Source: Mantis religiosa (Eukaryota > Arthropoda > Insecta > Mantodea > Mantidae). From it: 64,000 bases of DNA. The stretch lies in NCBI GenBank assembly GCA_030765055.1, contig CM060947.1, positions 48,721,547 through 48,785,546 of the forward strand. Reading direction: 5' to 3'. The first letter of the stretch is position 1, and each line of letters opens with the position of its first letter. The translations under genes were made by a program, and so were the position numbers. Positions 31,164 to 43,094 of this stretch are shown piece by piece. The notes beneath the pieces are model-generated. The model did no database searches, was not told the origin of the DNA, and saw only the letters and a list, made by a program, of their open reading frames with translations.

Positions 31164-32600
31164 GATTGTTTTTATGTCCTATTTTGTAATGAAGTGTGAT
31201 GGAGTGCAGTGTTCCAGTTCACACTCACCTGAAGCTAAATGAAGAATTAGTCAAAATTTATACTTTAACAAGAAAATTTAACAAGAGCGCTGATTGTTTA
31301 TAATTTCATGAATTTAGTTCTCTATCAGCATAAGTAATAATTTGCTAATCTTTTTTTAATCATAAACAAAAGAATCTGCCCAACTATATAAATGAAAGTT
31401 AGTTTTGAAAATGTTGTTTGATAAAAAAGATTACTAAACTTCTAGAATGTAAAACATACAAATCTGTCAGAACACATACATTATATTATCAATTGTACTT
31501 TGTACTGTTAAAAATGTGATGTGTTGCACTCCCTAATTATATAAAAGATTCTTATAAGTGCTTATTTTTCTATCTAGTGCACTTACTCAGGATAAATTTT
31601 TATAGAAATGGTTTTATTACACTTTGTCTTGTAACTATAGTGCATATAGAGGAATACAGATTAGATTAGATTGATTTGCATTCAGTAGGTTCACTTGTAG
31701 CCAGAAAAGGCTGTGAACATTGAACATGTCCAGAGGTATAAAGTGTAATAGCATATATATGTACAAAAGTTAACATAAGACACATATGTATACATATATA
31801 CATAGTATACAGGCAATATGAACAACATTATGGAAAACAAGTACGCTGAAGACAGTCAAATCATTGGCGCAATCTAAATAGAGCAATCTAAACTCTTCTT
31901 AAAAGGAGCAGTGTTGGAACAGGCAACTCTGGTCAATTGGAATTATCCCTGGTGAAAGAGTGTCGCTGATACCAAGATCACCTCATTCAGATATGCAACG
32001 TTTACACTCAATGAAGGTCATAGGAGGAGATAGATACTAGTTTGAGCATGTTGTAACCATTACTTTTTTCCTAAACCCCTAAGTATTGTTTATAGATAAA
32101 TTTTGTTATTTTAAATTTATTAAGAAAAGAATTCATTGGAAATTATTAAAAACTTTAGTGGAAAGCGAACGAGATTAAGAAACAATTGAAGGTAAAATTG
32201 TGATTGAATAGGTAGAAACAAAGGAAAAAGAATAATATTAATGTGTTTAATGACAATAATAGTAGTCTACAATTATAAAAAATGTGATTAGAATGTTAAA
32301 TTGTTTAAATATGATTTAAACAAAAGATTATGTGGTAATGAAAAGTGGTTCACCAAAGAAGATGTAAACCAATGAGAAATTATTGAATTGTTATAGCAAC
32401 AGCAAATTCAATAATCTCAGATTAGCCAGAGTCAGCATCTTTCTGTGTATGGACATCGAGTTAAGAGCAAAACCTTATCAGTGTGAGGGAACTCGATTTC
32501 AAGTTAATATCATGAAGGAAACCAATGTTTATATAGCTATTTATTAATTTATGTTACGTGTTTTTGTTAACTTAATATTGAATTAAAAATTATAATATTT
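31164..32600. other. Intergenic, nothing recognised
   Basis: AT-rich, with short (TA)-rich words near 31750-31810. No gene seen. Confidence 0.35.
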
Positions 32601-32604
32601 AAAA

Positions 32605-32728
32605 GAAGTTAATTATTTTGTTTCATTGAGTAAATTAGCTATAATTTCTGTCTGAGACCAAACCCTAGGCAAGGAGTATTCATGCTTTGACTGTAGCAGC
32701 CGTGGACAACATCTAAAGGAATTACTCA
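32605..32728 (-). repeat. Inverted repeat, right member
   Basis: Partner of 30105-30225. Followed at 32745-32765 by a hairpin word 'tctgagcaaaagctcaga'. Confidence 0.75.
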
Positions 32729-33132
32729 TCCTGAGACACTGAATCTGAGCAAAAGCTCAGACTAAGACACTGAGCAATTCGAACCATCGGCACCATACCC
32801 AAGGACAGAACGCAGCTACATCTGCTGGGGCACAGCAGCATCACAACCTCCAGATCCTATCACAAAAGTCACCTCAACAGGGGGCAAAATTCCATCACCA
32901 TCGATATTTCGTTGCAATGTTAGCCATCAGCATTACTCTACTTACAGTGCTAGATAATGAGATGATTACAGTGATTAAAACTCTCTTATCATGTTGCCAA
33001 GGATTCTAAACTCATACTCCAACATGAGAATGACAAACTTTATTCTTAAGGATGAGTTGCAGATGAAAGGAAAAATACCCACAGAAATGTCCTCCTTTGT
33101 GCAATAAAGGAAAATAATACACTACATATTTT

Positions 33133-33445
33133 TAGTTAATTGATGGAAATTAATCATTTCTTCACACTAGCCGTATATAGGCTAAGGTCTTTGATAGATA
33201 GAGTCAACATGAAAAATTCAATGCCATGGCCGAGATTTGAACCACAGATCTCCTGGTTTCCATCCAGTCACTCTAACCCATTGAACTACCATGGTCAACG
33301 TGCCATCTTGACATTAAATTCTCTATTTGACTCGTATATTTCCCCGGTAGACCACTAGAGCCTCTTGCATTCGAGATACACAGTTTGTGGCGACTTACTA
33401 TCCTAAGTACTTGGGTCCCAGGCTTCATCATTTAACTCTTATTAT
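33133..33445 (-). repeat. SINE family A with long head
   Basis: Minus-oriented. The extended head ('tgtggcgacttactatc', 'cccaggcttcatcattta') is shared with 63207-63455, suggesting about 310 bp full length. Confidence 0.82.
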
Positions 33446-33448
33446 TTT

Positions 33449-33512
33449 AGTTAATTGATGGAAATTAATAATTTCTTCACACTAGCCGTATAGGCTAAGG
33501 TCTTTGATACAC
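33449..33512 (-). repeat. SINE family A tail fragment
   Basis: 'gttaattgatggaaatta', 'cttcacactagccgta', directly behind the previous copy. Confidence 0.7.
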
Positions 33513-33519
33513 TACATGC

Positions 33520-34212
33520 CTAAGTATTTTGTAACAACAGATATATGCTATCTACTAAAGATGCCCTTATGGCCATAAAATATTTGAAGTTACTGGACAT
33601 GAACAGAAAGCACCAGGTAGTAAAGTTGCTACATAGAGATGATTTTGAGATGGTTAAAATTATAGAACAGACCACACATTCACAGTAATTTGATGAACAG
33701 AAATAAAATGTATCAAGTTACATGTTAAATGATTTGGAATCTCAAAAGTATGATCTATTAGCCACCACCTTGATGGAGGAGGATCATGCATGGGATAGGT
33801 TCACATGTGTATATAGTGTGGCGGATGAGAAGGGAGACAGTACTAGCATCATTAGCAATTGGTGCATTGACAAGAGAGCCATATCCAAATGCAAAAATTT
33901 AGTTAAGACTGAGATAGATGGAGTGTCAGATACTATCGGCTTTTACACTGAAACCAACTTGGAGGGAGAGGTGTTATACTCTGATGCCATTGATACCCTT
34001 ACACCCGTATAGTGGTGGCATAGAAAAATGTACACAAATGACATTGCGGAAGGTGGGGTTTACACTATGGCCAAGCACATTCAATCCTAAAATGCATAGA
34101 AGCATCACTGCTTTGGGAGATCAGTGGCTTAATGCTCAGAATAAGCCACTGCAACATCAGTTTTTCACAGTGGTACCAATACACAAAATTAACGGTATGC
34201 TTATGAAGCAGC
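33520..34212. other. Possible decayed mobile-element coding sequence
   Basis: Two overlapping plus frames (33722-34012 and the following ~200 bp) have a mixed, coding-like composition, but I recognise no domain. A PLE palindrome interrupts the stretch at 34226. Confidence 0.3.
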
Positions 34213-34225
34213 ATACATCATGTAT

Positions 34226-34575
34226 CTCAGAAACTATTTGTAGTTGGTTTATTAATACTCGTCACTTACTTGTTTATATTAATGAGAGACTAGTTTCAAA
34301 GGCATTCGCCTCCATTTTCAATCTCTTTCCAACTGCCATCTGTTGTTGTCTGCTCTCTCTCTCTGGTGGTGGAACTATGAATAGTTCATAGTTCATAGTT
34401 CCACCTCCAGAGAGAGAGCAGACAACAACAGATGCCAGTTGGAAAGAGATTGAAAATGGAGGCGAATGCCTTTGAAACTAGTCTCTCATTAATATAAACA
34501 AGTAAGTGACGAGTATTAATAAACCAACTACAAATAGTTTCTGACATCACTGTTACTAAATTCCTCCAAACACAT
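34226..34575 (+). mobile_element. PLE palindromic mini-element (350 bp), 13-bp TSD
   Basis: TSD atacatcatgtat at 34213-34225 and 34576-34588. The arms are near-perfect inverted repeats meeting near 34385, and each contains a hammerhead-like core. Only the right end has the tail 'cactgttactaaattcctcc'. Confidence 0.92.
34445..34487 (+). ncRNA. Degenerate hammerhead core (mirrored at 34284-34327)
   Basis: GAGA, TTGAAAA (C3 and G8 both changed, so probably dead), stem II GGAGGC-loop-GCCTT, GAAAC, ACTAGT, C, TCTC closing stem I. Confidence 0.5.
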
Positions 34576-34652
34576 ATACATCATGTATGTTAGAGATGAG
34601 GAACTATCTGCTATAACTCTTTTGGATATGACTTACTTAAGGACTAAGAGGT

Positions 34653-34920
34653 TCGTAAAACTATTTGTAGTCGGTTTATTGATACTTGTCACTTACTTTT
34701 CTTATATTATTGAGGGACTAGTTTCAAAGGCTATTGCCTCCATTTTCAACCTCTCTGCTGATGCTAGTTGGAGAGAGGTTGAAAATGGAAGCAACAGCCT
34801 TTGAAACTAGTTCCTCAATAATATAAGAAAAGTAAGTGACGAGTGTCAATAAACTGACTACAAATAGTTTTATGATTAATTTTGACGTCACTGTTACTAA
34901 ATTCCTCCAAACACACATAG
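34653..34920 (+). mobile_element. PLE palindromic mini-element (268 bp), 9-bp TSD
   Basis: TSD ctaagaggt at 34644-34652 and 34921-34929. Arms meet near 34763. Same subfamily as 34226-34575, with degenerate hammerhead cores (stem I GAGG/CCTC) and a one-sided tail 'cactgttactaaattcctcc'. Confidence 0.9.
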
Positions 34921-35269
34921 CTAAGAGGTCATTGAGGTTGGGAGTACAGAATTATTATGCAAAATTAACATTTCCATTTCTCACATAAACATTGTATTCA
35001 TTGTAAAATATACAAATTGTACGAATAAATAATGTTCAGAAACTGTTCACATAATTTGTACCTTTAAAACCATGAGGCAATATTTTTACTCTGTCCTTAG
35101 ATATCACCCGTTTTCTGCCTTCCGAGATTTATTTATTTATTAGCCAAGGAATTCATACAGAATTATAGACATCAAACATTGAACATAGTGTATAAAGGGT
35201 GAAACTGAGACCTAATTAAATATTGATTTACATATATCTTTGTTACCAAATAAACATTTGTTTAATATT

Positions 35270-35452
35270 TAAGTTAATTAATGGAAATTAATCATTTCTA
35301 CACACTAGCCATATATAGGCTAAGGTTTTTGATAAATAAGAGTCAACATGAACAATTCAATGCCATGGCCGGGATTTGAACCACGGATCTCATGGTTTCC
35401 GTGGATCAAATCCCGGCCATGGCATTGAATTTTTCATATTGACTCTATTTGT
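35270..35452. repeat. SINE family A fold-back pair
   Basis: Minus half (35270-35400) meets a plus half (35400-35452) inside the box B region, so 'ggccgggatttgaacc' and 'tcaaatcccggccatgg' face each other. Confidence 0.78.
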
Positions 35453-35869
35453 TTAATGGTCAAAATTTATTTTGATCTCAGTGTCATCCTTGTTTTAACA
35501 TCTTTTTTTTAGTGATGCTATCTCCATCGTCAAATCTGAAGCGTATTCCTTTGCAAAAAGGCCTATAAATTCTACTATTTTTTTTTAATGAACCTTACTA
35601 GATCACAAACCAGGCACCTTACATAGTCAGATAGGGCATCCTCAAAATTTGTAAGGGCCCTAAATCAGATCATTCACCACTGTAAGCAGAGGGTGTTCAG
35701 AACAGTTTTTAAAATATAAAATGAAACTGTCGGTATCATGGTATAAGCAGCTCCATGTGATCATTGAATTTCCTATTTAGTTCATAAAAACTAATACACC
35801 TCAAGTTTGGCCAGCTCTAAGATTCAAATTCTCATTGCACTGGCTTATTCAAAAGTACATGGGTGTTTT

Positions 35870-36115
35870 CTACCTCACACAAGAAATATCCCACCAATAG
35901 TGGATGACAACATTCAACTCGTTGAACAGTGCCAGGAGAGGGAGGCGGTCACCTGAAGAACTAGTCAAACATCGGCTGATGATGGGGACGTGTGCTCCTT
36001 GAAACATGTCCTAATTTTAAATGTAAGTGGAGCTAAAATGTCTTTATAGTTTGACAAGTGGTTTAAAAAGATTTTATTGATAAAGCTCCACTGTTTATAA
36101 ATACTTCTATTTTAT
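35870..36115 (+). mobile_element. PLE 3' end with intact hammerhead core
   Basis: Begins in non-coding PLE sequence. The hammerhead at 35971-36014 is followed by 'ccactgtttataaatacttc', a tail of the same pattern as other PLEs here. Confidence 0.65.
35971..36014 (+). ncRNA. Hammerhead ribozyme core
   Basis: CGG, CTGATGA (35976-35982), a G-rich/C-rich stem II with a longer loop, GAAAC, palindromic ACATGT, C, CT. Core consensus complete; stem I short. Confidence 0.6.
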
Positions 36116-36389
36116 AATTTTAATTTACATTAATTTTATATTTAAAAATTCACTCATGCTAAAAGGTAAACATTCTAATAATATCAGTTGCACTGATTGC
36201 CTAAACTTTCTGTAACTTAAAAGTCTAATTTTTTGACGCAAGTCATTATATTCATACAAAATAACACCTAGATGTGATGAGAGGCATCTAGAAAGTCTAT
36301 GACAATTTAAATGGACATTGCTGTATGTGCTAGTGTTGTAACCATATAATTAAGAATTTTATTGCAGAAGATTTAGGTCATATAGACTG

Positions 36390-37790
36390 TTATTCAGAAG
36401 TCTGTGCATATCAGAAAGGGTTTGTTGTCGTGTTCATGCCTTTTGACAACGTTACATTCCACATAAGATTTAAAAGCCGCCTCCTGATGAAACACCCGGA
36501 CCGCATGCACCTCGAGAATTACAAGCCTGTATCTATTATATAAAAACGCAATAGAGATGAATGAACCATATACTTCTGCTTGTTCATTAATGTGGTGCAT
36601 GATCTGTTATCGAAATATTCAGGCGCGAGAGGAAATTCACAGTGTTTTTCATGTAATTTTGTGGGAAGGTCAGATCTAACCCTGCCAGAAGAGTTATCAC
36701 CAGTGGGGTCCCAGGTCAACCAGTCATCAGCAAATATGACATGTGCTTGGAGCCAAGTCGAAAGTTTAAAGAACATTATTTTGCTATATAAAGCATTTAT
36801 ATTGAGAAATAATATGAACTCCTCAGCATTTTTAACGATAGCATATCGCAAGCCTCATTGCGAAACCCCTCCAAGTATCCGTTTTTTAATTAAGGTATAC
36901 AGTTCCTGGTTACTAATTACGGGAGTCCCTAAAATTATGCAGGTCGATCCCGTTCTCAGTAAATGCACTGCGGCGGAACAGTTCGAAAACGTCTGCCAGA
37001 AGCGGCACATTCAGTCTTAAATAATAATCGTGGTAGGTACTGTTCGAATAAAGTAAACTTTTTTCATACCAAATTTTATATGCCTTCTGCTTGTCCTGTT
37101 GTACACCATTTAACTTCATTCGAAAGCAACGGCCACAGAGTGTCTCTTTACAGTCGAACCCTTCATAAGAAAGGGTGCTTTTTCAAGCATCCGACCAAGC
37201 GTACCGAAATACAACAGAGTCGGTTAATTCAGACAAAGGAGAAGCTACAAATAGACCGTGAACAAAATGCGGTCGGTGTGAGCATGGGCGAGCACAGTCA
37301 TCTCCCCTCCTCAACATCCAAGCATTACATGGCTCCCTCCCCTCCATACGTTGACCAGTTCAGAGCAGCTTGCGCTATGGAGGAAAGGAAAGGCAGCCTA
37401 AAATGACGGTAGAGGGGGAAAGCTGGAGAGCTTCAGTTTTGGTAAATCATGCCTCCAGCTGCATTTTGTTTGTGGTTTACCTACAGTAAGGCTATAGGTG
37501 TACATATAGCATACTCTATTGTCTTCAGTAAGTACCGACAACATAACGAACGTTCCAAAGTTTTTAATGGGCACCCTTAATCTGTGCCAACCTTTCTATT
37601 AATACATGAACGATACAGTGGCAATCACAGCCTCTGAAATTATGAAAATACACTGCACGCGAGTTTTCAGGTGTTGTCCAGCACCAACTGTGGTGTGATC
37701 CCAAAGTCCCATCGATATAATTCCTTCTTCCAATAACTTCGGTTTCAGGATCAAATATTTTACAGTACAAATTCAACAATTCATAGATTG
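36390..37790 (-). pseudogene. Polinton/Maverick protein-primed DNA polymerase B remnant
   Basis: The minus strand, read from 37790 down, gives segments in the order of family-B pPolB: an exonuclease-like VYFHNFRGCDCHCIVHVL (about 37600-37670); YLRLNVPLLADVFELFR (about 36980-37030); the palm start NINALYSKIM (about 36790); DLPTKLHEKHCEFPLAPEYF (about 36640), TLMNKQKYMVHSSLLRFY and EVHAVRVFHQEAAFKSYVE (about 36450). Frame changes between the blocks and an early end show decay. These are hallmarks of the polymerase of Polinton DNA transposons, which resembles that of some large DNA viruses. No integrase, ATPase or capsid gene was found alongside. Confidence 0.82.
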
Positions 37791-37949
37791 TGCGGACATA
37801 GACTCAAGTACCAATCACGAAAAGACGCAAATATCATTCACGAAGTACTCTGCAACATCTTAGTATTGTGTTACTGTTTTCAATTCATCCTTAATTGTGG
37901 AGTTTTTGGAAACGCATGCCAAATGCCAACAATAACCAGATGGCTCATG

Positions 37950-38650
37950 TCTACCGTCAAATCCCAAGTGTGCTCAGTAGCGAGGCATGACTTTCAAAGC
38001 GAAGAAAGCTTTACAAAATAATATTCATTAAAATAGGAGAGAATAATGACTCAAAGAACTAAGGCTACTCTTCAGTATTCTTTCTACTATACAGTCACAC
38101 GTAGGCCCTTCTTGCATTGCGAGACTAATCACACTACAAGCAGGCACATTCCTGTTTTCCCTCTCCACTCAGACATTCCAATTTTTCATGGAGCTGGCCC
38201 ACTCCGCGTGACTTGTTAATCTAACATAGAGAAAGTATGCAATTCACACACTTGTGCTAGTAACTTAAAACTTCACAAGAATTTCCTGTTTGTCACCATT
38301 AAATACCAATCTACATAAAATACAATTGCTAATGTTATTGAAATATACTTACAGTTGCATTTAAAAGTGCCACACAAAACAAAAAACAAACAAAAAAAAT
38401 AATAAAAACAAACTTTTCTTCACATGACAAAATCTGTCAGAGCTTCCTAACTGGCGATTGCTTCCGGAAACATACGAAGCATGGTATTCAAGGTTAGGAA
38501 TGCGTTAATGCAGAAATATTCAGTATTGAATAAGCTCGCGGAACTGGTCACAATCGAAGCAGCTGTCAAGTTGTCCGCAACAGCGCGGATGTTCGCGGAG
38601 AGTTTAACCTACTCGTTTACTCCCACCGTCTCGATTCGAACCGTCCAAAC
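37950..38650 (-). mobile_element. Polinton-associated repeat, adjoining the pPolB remnant
   Basis: Aligns with 5420-6212, and in part with 2150-2300 and inverted 62960-63180. Minus strand has a short open stretch around NIRAVADNLTAAS that matches NLTGAAENLTAA at 63130-63165, hinting at a former coding sequence. Confidence 0.6.
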
Positions 38651-38702
38651 CTTAAGTGCACAATACTTACGCACTTTGGTACACTGTTCTACTTCTATCA
38701 CT

Positions 38703-39460
38703 TTAGAAGGCATCTAATCTAATTATTAACTTGTAACGCCGGTTGTTCGCAAAAAAACAATGCAATATAGTTACTGGTAATATCAGAGGAACGATCTGGT
38801 ACGTAGGAGTAATAAACTCTATGCTCCCTAAAAGAGTATCCGCAAAACACAACACACGCACATCTGAAATTGGCCCATCGGTAGCATCCAGCTCAACAAG
38901 TGACGTCAGTGTTGATGGTGTTTCTTTCCGTACGGGTTGCATGGCTATTTGGTTGACAAGAGGTTCAAAAACCATAGCGATGTATCCTAATAAAGTTCAT
39001 ACAGGAGCTAGCCACTGAGGGAAAGTCATCTGGATCTGTTAACTTTATGAAAACCTCTTCGAACAAGTCTTGCAGTTGTAGGTGGTCGATGAGCAGAATT
39101 GTGTAATCTTCTTTTGGATATACACAACTTCCTCGTCATCCTTCAGAAATACTGTTTAACACCAATTTAATTGATAATTCTTGTTCCGAAAATTGAAGAA
39201 TAAAGCTCGTTATAATTATCGGTTGTAACTAGTAGCCTGGAGCCGCAGTTGCTTCATGGGTCACAGGTCTAGGCGTCTTCACCACGATAAGCAAATTACG
39301 AAATATTGCAAGAAAATCCTTCCTTTTATAGAGCACAGTGCAAATGCTGGCGGTGCGTCAATGCACTTATCGACGCTACAAAATTGCAGCCGTTAGCGTG
39401 ACAACACACAGTCTCCGCCCCCTTTCGCGATAATGCACTGTCAACAACGCGACCGAACAC
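38703..39460 (-). other. GC-richer minus-strand segment with TATA and broken ORFs, unidentified
   Basis: Minus strand: TATAAAAGG near 39325, then a frame containing YTILLIDHLQLQDLFEEVF (about 39060-39120), then a 90-aa frame 38975-38703 starting MVFEPLVNQIAMQPVRKETP. Composition differs from the surroundings. It lies upstream of the Polinton pieces on the same strand and may belong to that element. I recognise no domain. Confidence 0.4.
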
Positions 39461-39616
39461 CAATTGTCATTTTATTTGTATTTGACATTTTACCATCTAT
39501 TTTAATACTCACTGTAGTGGCTTTATACATGTAATATTTTAATAGCTTTCAGAAGTTTAGGAGCTTTTCATAAAATTGTTTCAAACCATTGAATAAAATA
39601 CATGTATGAACAACAT

Positions 39617-40046
<430 letters not shown>

Positions 40047-40344
40047 GCACGTCTAAAAATATAAAATTAAGACACTATAACACTAATTAAAGCAGAGTGC
40101 CTCTATGGAGCAGAAACATTAATGTTGAACAGAAAATTAGATATCAAAAATATAGAAAAAGAACATAAAATTATTCGAAAAATTTTATGTCCACGTGCTA
40201 TAGGGGAAGAATACAGACTTACAAGTAAACAGGAAATAAAAAATATACAGACATCCATAGTGATATTAGGAAACGAAGGTTAATACTTTATGGACATATT
40301 AAATTATTAACTTCAAAAAGGCTCACAAATCAAATTATGAAATT

Positions 40345-40540
40345 AATTATTACATAAAAAGGAAGCTAATAACAGTGAAGCAACAAATACTACACAAATA
40401 TAAATTATTCAATCTATGAATATGATTGAAAATGTAAACAAGTGTTTATGAAATTGTGATCCCACAATTTCTTGAAATTTCCATAAATTTCTTTAAAAAT
40501 AAGTGAAGTTTTTGTTACAAATAATTATACATTTGTGTAG
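40345..40540 (-). mobile_element. PLE mini-element (196 bp), 14-bp TSD, nested in LINE
   Basis: TSD caaattatgaaatt at 40331-40344 and 40541-40554. The left end has the tail ('gaagctaataacagtgaagc' on plus). The right end lacks it and matches PLE ends such as 10660-10700. Confidence 0.92.
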
Positions 40541-40654
40541 CAAATTATGAAATTTGATTAAAATAGAAGTCAAGCACAAGTAGATGCTATGAAATGGATT
40601 GGTGAAATAAAAAATTATTTAAAATTGACAGGAATAACTCAAGATGATATCCTA

Positions 40655-41762
40655 GAGTAGCTACAAAATAAGAATGAACATATGTTGAGCCAATAATGGT
40701 TATCGTATTGTCCTGGCGTTGCCAGTTCCAAGGCTAGTGGGCGACAGAGGTGGAAGATATATCTGTCTTTGTCTCACTGAATCCATCTAGCAATATCATA
40801 CAGATGTTAAGATGTACAGTGATAGAGATGTTGACAGAGAAGTTCATTTAATATTTCAGCATGTGTGTGAGAACATTTAAAATGATTATCGCATAATATA
40901 AACCTTACAATCTTGAACTGGAGAACAGTTCGCTATCATTCATATATACACATAAAAAAAAAATGATTCAAATTAGATGAGTTTTACGAGAGAAGGCGTT
41001 TTCTACAGTGAAACAAAGTAGTTACATTTCAATGATTTGTAAATATTGTTTCTATTATAATGATGCCATATTTGTATACTGTCTGTAATGGACTTTAAAC
41101 CAATTGTTGTTTCATTAAAATAGTTAATAAATACGGAAGATATGAATGTGTATTTATGAAGCATTTTTACACCATGAATCTCATGTACTAATGTTGTGCA
41201 TTGTGCGCAGAAATTTTAGTCTTGCAGCAACAATATCACTTTTTTCAAGCAGACATCTGTTTGAAAAAGGAATACACATTAACAAGAGTATTTCTAACCT
41301 GCTTATGTAAAATCTTATGAGTTGTTTTGCAGTTACTACTAGGCGCACCAGTACTAGGCTTGTTAAGCGGTATATTTAGTAACTTTGAAAAGCACATGTG
41401 CACTCTAAAATGATCACCACTTTACTGAATGCTGGGTACAAAATGCAACTGCAGCATAGCGCGTAAGTGATTCTTTTCTTTCTAGTCAGGCGCCTTATCT
41501 TTCCATATCTCCGAAACCAGATGTGCTACAAACATGGGATTTGGACAGTAATCCTCAGAAAAAATAGCTCTGTAACATGGAAAAACAAAATAATTCTGTA
41601 ATTAATATCTTTAGAGCGCACAAAGAAATTAACTGTATGGTTCAGCAAAGCGAGTTAGTATGCATGCTTAACTGTACAACGTTGCACACACCGCATTGGC
41701 TAGTAGCCATAGAACAGCCATGCTAGCCCTGCCTTATGTTCATTCCTATTTTGTAGCTACCT
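40655..41762. mobile_element. Non-autonomous TIR DNA transposon (1108 bp), TA TSD, nested in LINE
   Basis: Terminal inverted repeats GTAGCTACAAAATAAGAATG / complement of CATTCCTATTTTGTAGCTAC, preceded by 2 mismatched bases, flanked by TA (40653-40654, 41763-41764). Precise removal rejoins the LINE frame as DDIL-HRNFF. No transposase frame inside. Confidence 0.8.
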
Positions 41763-41899
41763 TACACAGGAACTTCTTTAGCATGAAGGTGCAAAAGTGG
41801 CAATTTAACTAAGAGGAAAAACCGAAGAAAAAGACTGGAACGATGTGGACAGACAAGAAAAAGAAACGTCTCTAAGTACTTTATGTAGTCCTACATGGG

Positions 41900-42460
41900 C
41901 TCATTTGTACCAAAAATAGTATAAAATAAACTAAAAATTAATATGTGAAGATATGCAGAATTTAATATTTTATCAAATAATGTGAAATAAAATGTATGTA
42001 CAATATTCCTGTCTTTTATTCATGCATAAATATGTAGTGTTAAAATATATAATTACATAACATAATCCAGACTCCATTCATGACTCAGAACTTTCTCAAC
42101 ATTCACTTGAGTCGAAGCTACTGCAGCACAAGTTGCAAAGAAGCCCCAGTAGTTCTTTCACATCACATCCAGTTTGGTTGCTTTAATGCCTGAAAGCAAG
42201 ATAAGGATAAGTCCACTTTACGAATTACTTATGCCAATATTGCATTTAATTTTAATTTTCTCTAAAAACCATATATTGTTATCAAACCCAGAATGTTTTG
42301 CAGACTAATTATGGATTTACCAAAAACAGCACCTAAATAAGGTAGCCTTGTTGGTCTTCGGCAGAACAGGAAACAAAGCCTGATGATTGAAGGATTGCTG
42401 AAATATAATATGTATATGTATAATATGTTTGACAATGCTATTATACAGGAGAAATCTGAG
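41900..42460. other. Intergenic, nothing recognised
   Basis: Follows the LINE remnant. AT-rich. Confidence 0.35.
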
Positions 42461-42464
42461 ATGG

Positions 42465-42760
42465 CCAGTAGTTGGATAATGAAATAGGCATCCTATGAAA
42501 ACTGGTATGAGAAATTTGGAAGGAGAGAGAAACTACAAAGGTAAATCAAAAAACAATTTTAGAAGTATTAGGGATATGAAAACTTTAGTGTATGTAGAGA
42601 AATTAAATAGAATTAGTAACGAAAAATAGGTACAAATATGTAACAAATTAGATACAGGGGAACAGGTATGCTTTAGAACAGATGTAACAAAATTAAGGGG
42701 TATAAAAGGGAAAATTAGTACATGTAAATATTCACTATGTGGAGGTACACAAAATTATCA
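42465..42760 (+). pseudogene. Probable LINE C-terminal fragment
   Basis: Decayed frames with a C-x2-C-like end (KYSLCGG) after an RTDVTKLRG-type block, comparable in order to RTGAIFRGG...CILCG of the 44-kb LINE. Weak. Confidence 0.35.
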
Positions 42761-43094
42761 CCAAGTGCCACACAAAAAAGCAGATTCTGTAATATGAGTT
42801 TGACACACTTATTTTCATTTATATTTTACTGACACTGTCACTCGAATGTTCATAATCAATGGAAGTGCTCAAAATGATTCCCTTTGGCTTCCACACAGCC
42901 GAAAACTATACAACTACATATCACACACATTATTGCACATACAATTGCTCTTATCAAAGAAAATACAAATTTCCTACTTTTTTGTTGGTCACTCTGTTAA
43001 AGATACAAATAATGGAGGGACCAGGCTGCACCTGCAGTTACCAAATGAGATAATTAAGACAAGGATAGAACAGAATCGTAAGGAAGGGATTCAG

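Larger units (their letters stand above)
40050..41900 (+). pseudogene. LINE 3' ORF fragment, split by two insertions
   Basis: Plus frame: LIKAECLYGAETLMLNRKLD and EKEHKIIRKILCPRAIGEEY, the C-terminal side of a non-LTR RT. It is interrupted at 40345-40540, resumes with WIGEIKNYLKLTGITQDDIL, is interrupted at 40655-41762, and resumes with HRNFFSMKVQKWQF and KKKTGTMWTDKKKKR. Removing both insertions restores one reading order typical of LINE C termini. Confidence 0.8.

Noticed and set aside
36580..37406. Plus-strand open frames over the Polinton region
   Set aside because: They are antisense shadows. The legible polymerase blocks are on the minus strand.
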